Source: Streptomyces armeniacus
Lineage (GTDB): Bacteria; Actinomycetota; Actinomycetes; Streptomycetales; Streptomycetaceae
DNA length: 64,000 nt
Direction: 5' to 3'
Assembly (NCBI RefSeq): GCF_003355155.1
Contig: NZ_CP031320.1
Span: forward strand, 2,455,236-2,519,235
Shown: in pieces, positions 34,520-43,939 of the stretch
How the letters are laid out: each line of letters starts with the position of its first letter
Numbering within the stretch: position 1 is the stretch's first letter
Position numbers and translations under genes: made by a program
The notes under the pieces: generated by a model
Told to the model about the DNA's origin: nothing
Seen by the model: the letters and a program-made list of their open reading frames with translations, nothing else
The model's database searches: none

Positions 34520-35284
34520 ATGACGACCACACGTACCGCAGTCATCACAGGAGCCAGCAGCGGTATCGGTGCCGCCACCGCGCGTCGGCTCGCCGCGGAG
34601 GGCTTCCGCGTCATCCTCACCGCACGCCGCGCCGACCGCATCGAGGCGCTGGCCGCCGAGCTGACCGGGGCCGGGCACCAGGCCGAGGCGTACGCGCTCG
34701 ACGTCACCGACCGCGCCGCCGTGGACGCCTTCGCAGCCGGCCTGGACGGCTGCGACGTGCTGTTCAACAACGCGGGCGGCGCCCTCGGCGCCGACCCCGT
34801 CGCGAGCGCCGACCCCGCCGACTGGCGGCAGATGTACGAGGTCAACGTGCTCGGCGTGCTGCACATGACGCAGGCGCTGCTGCCCGCGCTGGCCGCCTCG
34901 CCCACGGACGAGGGCACGGTCGTCGTCCTCTCCTCCACCGCGGGCCACGGCACGTACGAGGGCGGCGCCGGCTACGCCGCGGCGAAGCACGGCGCGCACG
35001 TGCTCGCGGAGACGCTGCGGCTCGAGCTGTGCGGCCATCCCGTACGGGTCGTCGAGATCGCGCCCGGCATGGTGAAGACGGACGAGTTCGCGCTCACCCG
35101 CTTCCGCGGCGACGAGTCGAAGGCGGCGAAGGTGTACGAGGGTGTCGCCGCGCCGCTGACGGCCGACGACGTCGCGGACACCGTCGGCTGGGCGGTCACC
35201 CGGCCGCCGCACGTGAACGTGGACCTGCTGATCGTCCGCCCGCGCGCGCAGGCGTCCAACACGAAGGTCCACCGCGAGGGTTGA
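34520..35284 (+). CDS. Short-chain dehydrogenase/reductase
   Basis: 254 residues from ATG 34520, NAD(P)-dependent. TGASSGIGAATARRL at residues 10-24 binds the cofactor; NNAGG is near 88, catalytic Ser in VVLSSTAG near 137 and YAAAK near 153. It belongs to the classical SDR group close to YdfG (serine/3-hydroxy acid dehydrogenase). TACGCT at 34508-34513 ends six bases before the ATG, a leaderless arrangement. Confidence 0.92.
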   Translation: MTTTRTAVITGASSGIGAATARRLAAEGFRVILTARRADRIEALAAELTGAGHQAEAYALDVTDRAAVDAFAAGLDGCDVLFNNAGGALGADPVASADPADWRQMYEVNVLGVLHMTQALLPALAASPTDEGTVVVLSSTAGHGTYEGGAGYAAAKHGAHVLAETLRLELCGHPVRVVEIAPGMVKTDEFALTRFRGDESKAAKVYEGVAAPLTADDVADTVGWAVTRPPHVNVDLLIVRPRAQASNTKVHREG

Positions 35285-35340
35285 CCGCCCGCGCCCGCGG
35301 GCGCGCCCGACTGCCGCGGCGGGCGCGGCGGTTCGGCTGT

Positions 35341-35378
35341 ACGTACGCCGCCGGGGCGCGTGCCCCGGCGGCGTACGT
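35341..35378. terminator. Bidirectional 17-bp hairpin between SDR and rtcB
   Basis: Arms 35341-35357 and 35362-35378 are perfectly complementary, with a GCGT loop. It lies 57 bases after the plus-strand SDR stop and 17 bases after the minus-strand rtcB stop, so it can terminate both convergent units. Confidence 0.8.
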
Positions 35379-35394
35379 GCGTCGTTCCGGTACG

Positions 35395-36588
35395 TCAGCC
35401 CTTCACGCAGACGACCTGCTTCAGCTTCGCGACGACCTCGACCAGGTCCCGCTGCCGGTCGATGACCTGCTCGATGGGCTTGTACGCGCCCGGGATTTCA
35501 TCCACCACGCCCGAGTCCTTGCGGCACTCGACGCCCCGCGTCTGCTCCTCCAGGTCGCGGGCCGAGAACCGCTTCTTCGCGGCGTTGCGGCTCATCCGCC
35601 GGCCCGCGCCGTGCGAGGCGGAGTGGAAGGCGTCGGCGTTGCCCAGGCCCTTGACGATGTACGAGCCCGTGCCCATCGAGCCGGGGATGATGCCGTAGTC
35701 GCCGCTGCCCGCGCGAATGGCGCCCTTGCGGGTGACGAGCAGGTCCATCCCGTCGTACCGCTCCTCCGCCACGTAGTTGTGGTGGCAGGAGATCACGGAC
35801 TCGAACGCCGGCTTGGCCTTCCTGAACTCCTTGCGTACGACGTCCTGGAGCAGCCCCATCATGATCGCCCGGTTGTTCCTGGCGTACTCCTGCGCCCAGA
35901 ACAGGTCGTGCCGGTACGCCGCCATCTGCGGGGTGTCCGCCACGAAGACGGCGAGGTCGCGGTCTACGAGGCCCTGGTTGTGCGGCAGGTCACGGGCGAC
36001 GCCGATGTGGTGCTCGGCGAGCTCCTTGCCGATGTTCCGCGAGCCGGAGTGCAGCATCAGCCACACAGAACCGGACGTATCAATGCATACCTCGCAGAAG
36101 TGGTTGCCCGAGCCGAGCGTGCCCATCTGCTTTGTCGCCCGCTCCTGACGGAACTTCACCGACTCGGCCACCCCGTCGAAGCGCGACCAGAAGTCGTCCC
36201 AGCCCGCGGTCGGGAAGCCGTGCAGCCGGGCCGGGTCCACGGGTGCGTCGTGCATGCCGCGGCCCACCGGGATCGCCTGCTCGATCTTGGAGCGCAGCCG
36301 GGAGAGGTCGCCCGGCAGGTCGTTCTCCGTCAGCGAGGTCTTGACGGCGGACATGCCGCAGCCGATGTCGACGCCGACCGCCGCCGGGCAGACCGCCCCG
36401 TGCATCGCGATGACGGAACCGACCGTCGCACCCTTGCCGTAGTGCACGTCGGGCATGACCGCGAGGCCCTTGATCCAGGGGAGCGTGGAGACGTTGCGCA
36501 GCTGCTGCATCGCGCCGTCTTCCACCGTGGCCGGGTCGGCCCACATCCGGATCGGCACCCGGGCACCGGGCACTTCCGTGTACGACAT
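35395..36588 (-). CDS. rtcB: RtcB-type RNA ligase
   Basis: GTP- and Mn-dependent ligase joining 2',3'-cyclic phosphate or 3'-phosphate RNA to 5'-OH ends, for repair or healing of cleaved tRNA and mRNA. 397 residues from ATG 36588. Metal ligands appear in GVDIGCGM, GSGNHF, SGSRN and SCHHN; the GMP-histidine lies in SHGAGRRMSR near residue 325. No archease gene is beside it, and no RNA-repair operon is visible, so this is the stand-alone form. Divergent from the first DUF3558 lipoprotein gene with about 190 bases between. Confidence 0.95.
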   Translation of the reverse strand: MSYTEVPGARVPIRMWADPATVEDGAMQQLRNVSTLPWIKGLAVMPDVHYGKGATVGSVIAMHGAVCPAAVGVDIGCGMSAVKTSLTENDLPGDLSRLRSKIEQAIPVGRGMHDAPVDPARLHGFPTAGWDDFWSRFDGVAESVKFRQERATKQMGTLGSGNHFCEVCIDTSGSVWLMLHSGSRNIGKELAEHHIGVARDLPHNQGLVDRDLAVFVADTPQMAAYRHDLFWAQEYARNNRAIMMGLLQDVVRKEFRKAKPAFESVISCHHNYVAEERYDGMDLLVTRKGAIRAGSGDYGIIPGSMGTGSYIVKGLGNADAFHSASHGAGRRMSRNAAKKRFSARDLEEQTRGVECRKDSGVVDEIPGAYKPIEQVIDRQRDLVEVVAKLKQVVCVKG

Positions 36589-36779
36589 CCCGCTCGACTC
36601 CCCCGTAATAAACCCAAAGATAGAACCGCACTCGACCGCAAAACGTCCCAACAGGAAAAGCCGGACTTCGCGCAACATAGGCGTCAGTGGACCGGACGGC
36701 CGCGTCGTGCGTGCGATAGACATTGTGTTCCGTTGTCCCCCAGTGGCGGCAACAAGTTTTCGACCCCAGGAGGCGACCG

Positions 36780-37760
36780 GTGCAGCGGAGGGCAAGGACG
36801 TTCCTGACCAGTGCGGCGCTGGTGGTCACGCTGACCGGCGGACTGAGCGCCTGTACCGGTTCGTCCGACTCCGGCGGCGACGGCGGCGACACCAAGCCGG
36901 GCGGCGGCAGTTCGTCGCAGACGGCCGCGCCGCCCGGCAAGTACCGCACGCTCCCCGAGCCGTGCGGTGAGGTGAGCCGCGACACACTGGAGCAGATGCT
37001 GCCCGGCGCCGAGTCCGAGGACGGCGCCGACACCGACGACCCCGGCAGCAGCACCGGCCCGTCGCCGTACGAGGGTGAGGCGTCCGTCACGTACGACACC
37101 GACCGTCGCGTCGGGTGCACGTGGCAGAGCGCGACGAGTCTCGGCAGCCGGCATCTCACCGTGGACTTCGAGCGGGTGGTGTCGTACGACCCGGCCGTGA
37201 GCGACGACGAGCAGACCGATCTGCTGTACGTCGAGCGGGCGGAGAAGGCGGGGGTCGACCCCTCGGCCGACCCGACGGAACCCGAGAACACCGAGGACAC
37301 CGAGGACGCCCAGGACAGCGAATCCGCCGAAGGCACCGAGGACTCCGGGAGCTCCGGCGAGGAGACCCCCGACGACCAGCCCGGCGGCGGCGCGACCCCC
37401 GAGGGCGGCAAGGCGACCGAGTCCCCCGGCGCGGGCTCCGACCCGTCGGCGTCCGACCCGTCCGGGTCGCCGTCGTCCGAGGCCCCCTCGGGCTCCCCGT
37501 CCACGGAGGAGGCGCTGCCCTCGCGTACGCTCGACGGGATCGGCGACGCCGCCTTCATCGACGACGAGCTCGTCGCCACGAAGAGCGGCCGCGCCACGCA
37601 CCGGGACATCAAGCTCGTCTTCCGTACGGCGAACGTGCTCGTCACCGTCGAGTACACCCAGTCGGTCGCCGACGAGCGCCGCACCCCGGACAGCGCCGAG
37701 CTCCAGGAGCAGGCGCAGGAGCTGGGCCGGCAGCTGGCCGGCAAGTTCGACGACAACTGA
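36780..37760 (+). CDS. DUF3558 lipoprotein 1
   Basis: 326 residues from GTG 36780, with AGGAGG six bases upstream. A signal peptide ends in LSAC (about residues 23-26), a lipobox. After it comes a Gly/Ser/Asp-rich stretch, then LPEPCGEVSRDTLEQMLPG, and CTW at the conserved mid-protein cysteine of DUF3558. A 100-residue Glu/Ser/Pro-rich insertion (about 160-255) separates the two halves of the fold, which resumes at RTLDGIGDAAFIDDE. Function unknown; surface exposed. It is paralogous to the next gene and probably co-transcribed. Confidence 0.85.
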   Translation: MQRRARTFLTSAALVVTLTGGLSACTGSSDSGGDGGDTKPGGGSSSQTAAPPGKYRTLPEPCGEVSRDTLEQMLPGAESEDGADTDDPGSSTGPSPYEGEASVTYDTDRRVGCTWQSATSLGSRHLTVDFERVVSYDPAVSDDEQTDLLYVERAEKAGVDPSADPTEPENTEDTEDAQDSESAEGTEDSGSSGEETPDDQPGGGATPEGGKATESPGAGSDPSASDPSGSPSSEAPSGSPSTEEALPSRTLDGIGDAAFIDDELVATKSGRATHRDIKLVFRTANVLVTVEYTQSVADERRTPDSAELQEQAQELGRQLAGKFDDN

Positions 37761-37845
37761 CCTCGACTCACCTCGACTGAGCTCCGACGACAACCGAGGC
37801 CGCAGAGCAACGAGGCCCCCGAGTACACCCGGAAGCGAAGGAACC

Positions 37846-38532
37846 ATGCACCGAATCGACCCGCGCCTGGCCCGGAAGATCGCCTGCGCAGCCGTAGCCG
37901 TACCCGTGCTCCTGCTCGCGGGTTGCACGGGCGACTCCGACGGCGACGGCGACGACGAGGCCCAGAGCCCCAGCCCGAGCAAGTCGGCGAGCGTGGCGCC
38001 CGTCAAGTTCAAGCAGCTGCCGGACCCGTGCAAGACCCTGTCGAAGGGCACGGTCGAGGACGTGGTGCCGGGCGCGCAGAGCGAGAAGGGGAAGAACCTC
38101 GCCTCGACCGACACCGAGAGCTACGGCTCGTGCCTGTGGAGCGGCGGCAGCGGCAAGAACAACGCGGAGTACCGCGCGTTGACGGTCTCGCTCAAGCGGT
38201 ACGACTCGGGCCCGTCTCTCGGCTCCGGTGACACGCAAGCGGGTCGCTTCCTCAAGCAGGAGGCGGAGTCGGTCGTCGGCAACAAGGACAACAAGAAGGC
38301 CGACCAGGCGAAGGTCGCCGGGATCGGCCAGGAAGCGGTCTCGATCGGCTACGAGACCAACAAGAAGGACCAGGACTACCGCATCAGCCGCACCGTCGTA
38401 CGCAACTACAACGTCGTCGTCACCGTCGACTACGAGGGCACCGGCTTCGAGGACGCGAAGCTCCCGAGCGCGGACGAACTGAAGAAGAAGGGGGAAAAGG
38501 CGGCGAGGGAGGCGGTCGCGGCCGTCAAGTGA
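37846..38532 (+). CDS. DUF3558 lipoprotein 2
   Basis: 228 residues. Lipobox LLAGC at residues 21-25, then a 20-residue Ser/Asp-rich linker. The fold has the paired cysteines in LPDPCKTLSKGTVEDVVPGA and SYGSCLWSGG, and VTVDYEGTGFEDAKLP near the end. Closely parallels the preceding gene but lacks its low-complexity insertion. It lies 85 bases after that gene. Confidence 0.87.
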   Translation: MHRIDPRLARKIACAAVAVPVLLLAGCTGDSDGDGDDEAQSPSPSKSASVAPVKFKQLPDPCKTLSKGTVEDVVPGAQSEKGKNLASTDTESYGSCLWSGGSGKNNAEYRALTVSLKRYDSGPSLGSGDTQAGRFLKQEAESVVGNKDNKKADQAKVAGIGQEAVSIGYETNKKDQDYRISRTVVRNYNVVVTVDYEGTGFEDAKLPSADELKKKGEKAAREAVAAVK

Positions 38533-38660
38533 CGAATCGGCGGCCGGACCGGGCCGTCAACTCACCGCGGTAGCAGCCCCGTCCAGGTTCCGGTGCCCGG
38601 GATCCGGCCGGGTGTGCCAGGCTGGGCGCCGCCAGCTTCCGAGGGGTGGGGACAAGTCCA

Positions 38661-40202
38661 GTGCAGGCCGTACAACTGACCCGTACGCACCGAATACTGA
38701 TCGGCGTCGTCGTCACCGGCGCGGTCGTGATCGCCGCGATCGGCTTCGCCGGTTCGTACGCCGCCGTGCGCGACCTCGCCGAGCAGAAGGACTTCGGCGC
38801 CTTCGCACCGTACTTCCCCATAGGCATCGACGCGGGCATCGTCGTCCTCCTCGCGCTCGATCTGCTGCTCACCTGGATCCGCATCCCCTTTCCGCTGCTG
38901 CGGCAGACCGCCTGGCTGCTGACGGCCGCCACGATCGCCTTCAATGGCGCGGCCGCCTGGCCGGACCCGCTGGGCGTCGGGATGCACGCGGTCATCCCCG
39001 TCCTGTTCGTCGTCGCCGTCGAGGCGGCCCGGCACGCCATCGGGCGGATCGCGGACATCACCGCGGACAAGCACATGGAGGGCGTACGGGTTTCGCGCTG
39101 GCTGCTCGCGTTCCCCTCCACGTTCCGGCTGTGGCGCCGTATGAAGCTGTGGGAGCTGCGCTCCTACGACCAGGTGATCCGGATGGAGCAGGACCGGCTG
39201 GTGTACGAGGCGCGGCTGCGCGCCCGTTACGGCCGCGGCTGGCGGCGCAAGGCGCCGGTGGAGTCGCTGATGCCGCTGCGGCTGGCGCGTTACGGGGTGC
39301 CGCTCGCCGAGACGGGCCCGGCGGGGCTGGCCGCGGCGGGCATCAAGCCGCCGGTGCTCGTGGCCGGTGCCGGGGCCGGGTGGGGCCTCACAGCGGGCGC
39401 CGCGCCGGGCGCGACGGCGGCGGTGGCGCCCGCCGGGTCGCCGGCCGGATCGCCGGCGGTGCGGGAGGCGGGCGTACGGGAGCCCGGCCCGCACGAGGCG
39501 GGCGCACAGGGCGCAGGCGCGCAGGAGGCGGCGGACGTGCGGGAGCCGGGCGTACGGGAACCGGCGGCCGAAGCGGCACCGCCCGCCGGGGCGCCGGCGC
39601 GCAGGCACGGGCCGCAGCACGCCCGGCAGGCCGAGCGCCCGGACCCGGCGCCCGATCCCGCCTACGCGGCCGAGGCGTACACCGCCGAGGCGTACGCCCC
39701 CACGAGCAGCGCCCCGCGCGTCACGGTGCCCGTGGGCCCCGGCCGCGTACGCGCGCTCGGCAACGCCAACGCGCCCGTCAACGGCCACGCGGGCGCCGCC
39801 GCGTACGCCCCGGCCCGGCAGGCAGAGCCCGAACAGCAGGAGCAGGACCGGCTGTTCCTCGAACCCCAGCTCACGGACGGGCAGGCGGAGCAGGAGCACG
39901 CGCCCGAGCCGCAGCTGCAATCGCAGCCCCGCCCGGAACCGGAGCAGGAACCCGACCCGGAGACGGTCCAGCCCACCGGCATACCCGACGGCGTCGCCGT
40001 CGAAGAGGTCTACTTCCAGGCGTACCGCGACTACGCCGCCGCCAAGTACGACTTCCCCAGCGCCCGCCAGCTCTCGCGCACGCTGCACGACAGGTTCGGT
40101 GTCACGGACGCCGACGGCAGCCTGCTCAGCGAGGTGTACCTGCGGGGGTACCTCCACGAACTGCGCGACCGGTACAAGACCGAGATGGGCATGGGCGGCT
40201 GA
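38661..40202 (+). CDS. DUF2637 membrane protein with C-terminal helical module
   Basis: 513 residues from GTG 38661. The first 150 residues have four membrane helices (IGVVVTGAVVIAAIGFAG to AVIPVLFVVAVEAARHAIG), the DUF2637 pattern also found in SpdB spread proteins of Streptomyces plasmids. A charged region to residue 215 and an Ala/Pro/Gly-rich low-complexity stretch (about 225-440) follow. The last 70 residues, VEEVYFQAYRDYAAAKYDFPS to LHELRDRYKTEMGM, are a compact helical region similar to the DNA-binding-like ends of these proteins. It follows the two lipoproteins after about 130 bases. Its function is unknown. Confidence 0.8.
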   Translation: MQAVQLTRTHRILIGVVVTGAVVIAAIGFAGSYAAVRDLAEQKDFGAFAPYFPIGIDAGIVVLLALDLLLTWIRIPFPLLRQTAWLLTAATIAFNGAAAWPDPLGVGMHAVIPVLFVVAVEAARHAIGRIADITADKHMEGVRVSRWLLAFPSTFRLWRRMKLWELRSYDQVIRMEQDRLVYEARLRARYGRGWRRKAPVESLMPLRLARYGVPLAETGPAGLAAAGIKPPVLVAGAGAGWGLTAGAAPGATAAVAPAGSPAGSPAVREAGVREPGPHEAGAQGAGAQEAADVREPGVREPAAEAAPPAGAPARRHGPQHARQAERPDPAPDPAYAAEAYTAEAYAPTSSAPRVTVPVGPGRVRALGNANAPVNGHAGAAAYAPARQAEPEQQEQDRLFLEPQLTDGQAEQEHAPEPQLQSQPRPEPEQEPDPETVQPTGIPDGVAVEEVYFQAYRDYAAAKYDFPSARQLSRTLHDRFGVTDADGSLLSEVYLRGYLHELRDRYKTEMGMGG

Positions 40203-40245
40203 CGCCGAACTCCCCTGCGCGGCCCCTGCGTGCCCCTGCGCGCCC

Positions 40246-41994
40246 CTAGGCGCCCAGCAGCTTCCGCACCCGGTCCGCACCCACCGCCAGCAGCAGCGTC
40301 GGCAGCCGCGGCCCCGTGTCCCGGCCGACCAGCAGCTGGTACAGCAGCGCGAAGAACGCGCGCTGCGCCGTCTTCAGCTCCGGCGTCGGCTTCGCGTCCG
40401 GTTCGAGCCCGGCCAGCACCTTCGGCACGCCGTAGACGAGCCCGGTCAGCCCTTCCAGCGACCAGTGCTCGTCCAGCCCCTCCAGCAGCAGCCGCAGCCC
40501 GTCGCGCTGCCCCTCGTCCAGCGAGTCGAGCAGCTCGGCGTCCGGCGTCTCCCGTACCCGCGTGCGCTGCTCCACCGGCACCTGTGTGGTGATCCAGCGC
40601 TCCGCGCAGTCCAGCCGCGGCCGGCACTCGTCGAGTGAGCCGACCGGGTCGGACGGGTCGAGCTCGCTCAGGATGCGCAGCGTCTGCTCCTCGTTGCCCG
40701 CCGTGATGTCCGCGACCGACGCGAGCGTACGGAACGGCAGCGGGCGCGGCGTCGCGGGCAGCGGCCCGGCGGCCGTGGTGGACGCGCGCAGGTGCGCGGC
40801 GATGTCCGCGGGCTGCGCGGCGCCCTCCGTGATCTTGCGGCCGAGCGCGTCCCACTCGTCGTACGTGCGCTGGATCTCCTGGTCGAAGGCGACCTTGAAG
40901 GACTGGTTCGGCTTGCGGCGCGCGTACAGCCAGCGCAGCAGCGGCGCCTCCATGATCTCCAGCGCGTCGGCCGGGGTCGGCACGCCGCCCTTCGAACTCG
41001 ACATCTTCGCCATGCCGCTGATGCCGACGAAGGCGTACATCGGGCCGATCGGCTGCTCGCCGCCGAAGATCTCCCGCACCAGCTGCCCGCCGACGACGAA
41101 CGACGAGCCGGGCGACTGGTGGTCGACGCCGCTCGGCTCGAAGGTCACGCCCTCGTACGCCCAGCGCATCGGCCAGTCGACCTTCCACACGAGCTTGCCG
41201 CGCCGGTGCTCGGTGAGCGGCACCGTCTCGCCGTGCCCGCACTGACACACGTACGACAGCTCGGTGCTCTCGTCGTCGTATCCGGTGACGGTGGTGAGGT
41301 CGCGGCCGCAGACGGTGCAGTACGGCTTGTACGGGTAGTACGCGCCGGCGCCCGCGCCCGAGCCGTCGTCCTCGGCCGCCGCACCCGAGCCCTCGGCGGC
41401 CTCGACCTCGGCCGCGTCGGGCGCCTTCTGCTGCTTCTTCCTGCCGCCGGCCGCGTTTCCGCCGGCCGCCTTGTCCAGCGTGCGGTAGCGCTCCAGGACC
41501 GCGTCGATACGGGCGCGCTCGCGCATCGCGAAGAGGATCTGGTCGCGGTACGCGCCGGAGGTGTACATCTCCGTCTGGCTGATGCCGCGGTACTCCACGC
41601 CCAGCTCGGCGAGCGACGCGGCCATCGCCGCCTTGAAGTGCTCGCCCCAGCTGGCGTGCGGGCTGCCGTGCGGGGCGGGCACGGAGGTGAGCGGCCTGCC
41701 GATGTGCTCGCTCCAGGACTCGTCGACGCCCTCGACCCCGGCGGGCACCTTGCGGAACCGGTCGTAGTCGTCCCAGGAGATGAGGTGCTCGCAAGGCACC
41801 CCGCGCCGCTTGATCTCGTCGGCGACCAGGTGCGGGACCATCACCTCGCGGAGGTTGCCCAGGTGGATCGGCCCGGACGGGCTGAGTCCGGACGCGCACA
41901 CGACAGGTTTCCCCGGGGCGCGGCGCTCCGCCTCGGCGATGACGTCATCGGCGATACGGGAAACCCAGTCGGCCTCGGGGGTGGTCTCTGCCAC
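40246..41994 (-). CDS. lysS: Class I (archaeal-type) lysyl-tRNA synthetase
   Basis: Charges tRNA-Lys with lysine. 582 residues from GTG 41994, supported by AAGGA nine bases upstream; GTG 42024 is a weaker option. The class I HIGH motif is HLGN in SPSGPIHLGNLRE, and KMSKS is KMSSSKGG near residue 330. A zinc-binding region with CTVCGRDL and CQCGH is present. The enzyme is unrelated to the usual bacterial class II LysRS. An acidic/Ala-rich insertion covers residues about 185-210. It is divergent from argS with 166 bases between starts. Confidence 0.94.
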   Translation of the reverse strand: MAETTPEADWVSRIADDVIAEAERRAPGKPVVCASGLSPSGPIHLGNLREVMVPHLVADEIKRRGVPCEHLISWDDYDRFRKVPAGVEGVDESWSEHIGRPLTSVPAPHGSPHASWGEHFKAAMAASLAELGVEYRGISQTEMYTSGAYRDQILFAMRERARIDAVLERYRTLDKAAGGNAAGGRKKQQKAPDAAEVEAAEGSGAAAEDDGSGAGAGAYYPYKPYCTVCGRDLTTVTGYDDESTELSYVCQCGHGETVPLTEHRRGKLVWKVDWPMRWAYEGVTFEPSGVDHQSPGSSFVVGGQLVREIFGGEQPIGPMYAFVGISGMAKMSSSKGGVPTPADALEIMEAPLLRWLYARRKPNQSFKVAFDQEIQRTYDEWDALGRKITEGAAQPADIAAHLRASTTAAGPLPATPRPLPFRTLASVADITAGNEEQTLRILSELDPSDPVGSLDECRPRLDCAERWITTQVPVEQRTRVRETPDAELLDSLDEGQRDGLRLLLEGLDEHWSLEGLTGLVYGVPKVLAGLEPDAKPTPELKTAQRAFFALLYQLLVGRDTGPRLPTLLLAVGADRVRKLLGA

Positions 41995-42160
41995 GTCCGG
42001 TACTTCCTTCGCATTCGTGCTCACGGGGCTGGCAGCCCCATTGTCCCATCCGGAAAAGGGGATGCGGCCCATGGGATACTGGGCTCATTCCACCCCCCGT
42101 GCGGAACCCTGCTGAACACTTCTGACCATCCTGACCACCCGACGGAACGGTAAGCAGCCC

Positions 42161-43939
42161 ATGGCCTCGGTCCCCTCCCTCGCCGCCACGGTCCACCAGC
42201 GCCTCGCGCACGCTCTCTCGGCCGCCGTGCCGGAGGCCGCGGGCGCCGACCCCATGCTGCGCCGTAGCGACCGGGCGGACTTCCAGGCCAACGGCATGCT
42301 CGCGCTCGCCAAGCGGCTGAAGGGCAACCCGCGGGAGCTCGCCGCGCGGGTCACCGAGGCGCTGCCCGCCAACGAGGAGATCGCGGACATCGAGGTCTCC
42401 GGCCCCGGCTTCCTCAACATCACCGTCACGGACGAGGCCGTCGTCCGTACGCTCGCCGCGCGCGCCGCCGACGAGCGGCTGGGCGTGCCGTACGCCGAGC
42501 ACCCCGGCACGACCGTCATCGACTACTCGCAGCCGAACGTCGCCAAGGAGATGCACGTCGGCCATCTGCGGTCGACCGTGATCGGCGACGCGCTCGTACA
42601 GATCCTGGAGCACCAGGGCGAGAAGGTCGTCCGGCGGCACCACATCGGGGACTGGGGCACGCAGTTCGGCATGCTCATCCAGTACCTGATCGAGCACCCG
42701 CACGAGCTGGACCACAGTTCGGACGCGGCCGGCGCCACCGGCGAGGGCGAGGCCGCGATGGCCCGGCTGAACCGGCTGTACAAGGCGTCGCGCGTGCTCT
42801 TCGACTCCGACGCCGAGTTCAAGACCCGCGCCCGGGACCGGGTGGCGCAGCTCCAGGGCGGCGACGAGGAGACGCTGCGGCTCTGGCACAAGATCGTCGA
42901 CGAGTCGAAGATCTACTTCCAGGGCGTCTACCGGCTGCTGGACGTCGAGATCCGCGACGAGGACACCCTCGGCGAGAGTGCGTACAACGACGACCTGCAC
43001 CAGGTCGTCAAGGAGCTGGAGGAGTCGGGCGTCGCCGTGCGCTCCGAGGGCGCGCTGTGCGTGTTCTTCGACGACGTGAAGGGCCCCGACGGCAATCCCA
43101 CGCCGCTGATCGTCCAGAAGTCCGACGGCGGCTTCGGCTACGCCGCCACCGACCTCGCCGCGATCCGCGACCGGATCGGCACGCTGCACGCCGACACCCT
43201 GCTGTACGTGGTCGACGCACGGCAGGCCCTGCACTTCCGGATGGTGTTCGAGACCGCGCGGCGGGCGGGCTGGCTGCCGGACGGCGCGGCGCGGCAGCTG
43301 CCGTTCGGCACGGTCCTGGGCAAGGACGGCAAGCCGTTCAAGACGCGGGCCGGCGAGACGATCCGGCTGGTCGACCTGCTGGACGAGGCCGTGGAGCGGG
43401 CGGCCGCCGTCGTACGGGAGAAGAGCGCGGGCCTCGGGCTCACCGACGAGGAGATCCGGGAGCGGTCCACGCAGGTCGGCATCGGCGCGGTGAAGTACGC
43501 CGACCTGTCCAACTCCCTCACCCGCGACTACGTCTTCGACCTCGACCGGATGGTGTCGCTGAACGGCGACACCAGCGTGTACCTCCAGTACGCCTACGCG
43601 CGCATCCAGTCCATCCTGCGCCGCGCGGGCGGCGACGCGAAGCCCGCGGCGCACCCGGAGATCGCGCTGGCGCCGGCCGAACGCGCCCTGGGGCTGCACC
43701 TGGACGAGTTCGCCGACACCCTGGCACAGACGGCGGAGGCGTACGAGCCGCACAAGCTCGCCGCGTACCTCTACCAACTGGCGTCGCTGTACACGACGTT
43801 CTACGACCAGTGCCCGGTCCTGAAGGCGGAGGGCGGCCCGGACCAGGTGGAGAACCGGCTGTTCCTGTGCGACCTGACGGCCCGCACCCTGCACCAGGGC
43901 ATGGCCCTCCTGGGCATCCGCACACCCGAGCGGCTCTAG
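42161..43939 (+). CDS. argS: Arginyl-tRNA synthetase
   Basis: 592 residues from ATG 42161. N-terminal ArgRS Add-1-like domain (residues 1-100), HIGH motif as HVGH in [15 protein letters not shown] near residue 130, TRP/Trp motif in [12 protein letters not shown], and the anticodon-binding helical domain ending PLLIPERL-like GIRTPERL. The KMSKS counterpart is degenerate ([10 protein letters not shown] near residue 390), as normal for many ArgRS. The stop codon shares the four bases CTAG with the convergent MBL gene. Confidence 0.97.
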   Translation: MASVPSLAATVHQRLAHALSAAVPEAAGADPMLRRSDRADFQANGMLALAKRLKGNPRELAARVTEALPANEEIADIEVSGPGFLNITVTDEAVVRTLAARAADERLGVPYAEHPGTTVIDYSQPNVAKEMHVGHLRSTVIGDALVQILEHQGEKVVRRHHIGDWGTQFGMLIQYLIEHPHELDHSSDAAGATGEGEAAMARLNRLYKASRVLFDSDAEFKTRARDRVAQLQGGDEETLRLWHKIVDESKIYFQGVYRLLDVEIRDEDTLGESAYNDDLHQVVKELEESGVAVRSEGALCVFFDDVKGPDGNPTPLIVQKSDGGFGYAATDLAAIRDRIGTLHADTLLYVVDARQALHFRMVFETARRAGWLPDGAARQLPFGTVLGKDGKPFKTRAGETIRLVDLLDEAVERAAAVVREKSAGLGLTDEEIRERSTQVGIGAVKYADLSNSLTRDYVFDLDRMVSLNGDTSVYLQYAYARIQSILRRAGGDAKPAAHPEIALAPAERALGLHLDEFADTLAQTAEAYEPHKLAAYLYQLASLYTTFYDQCPVLKAEGGPDQVENRLFLCDLTARTLHQGMALLGIRTPERL

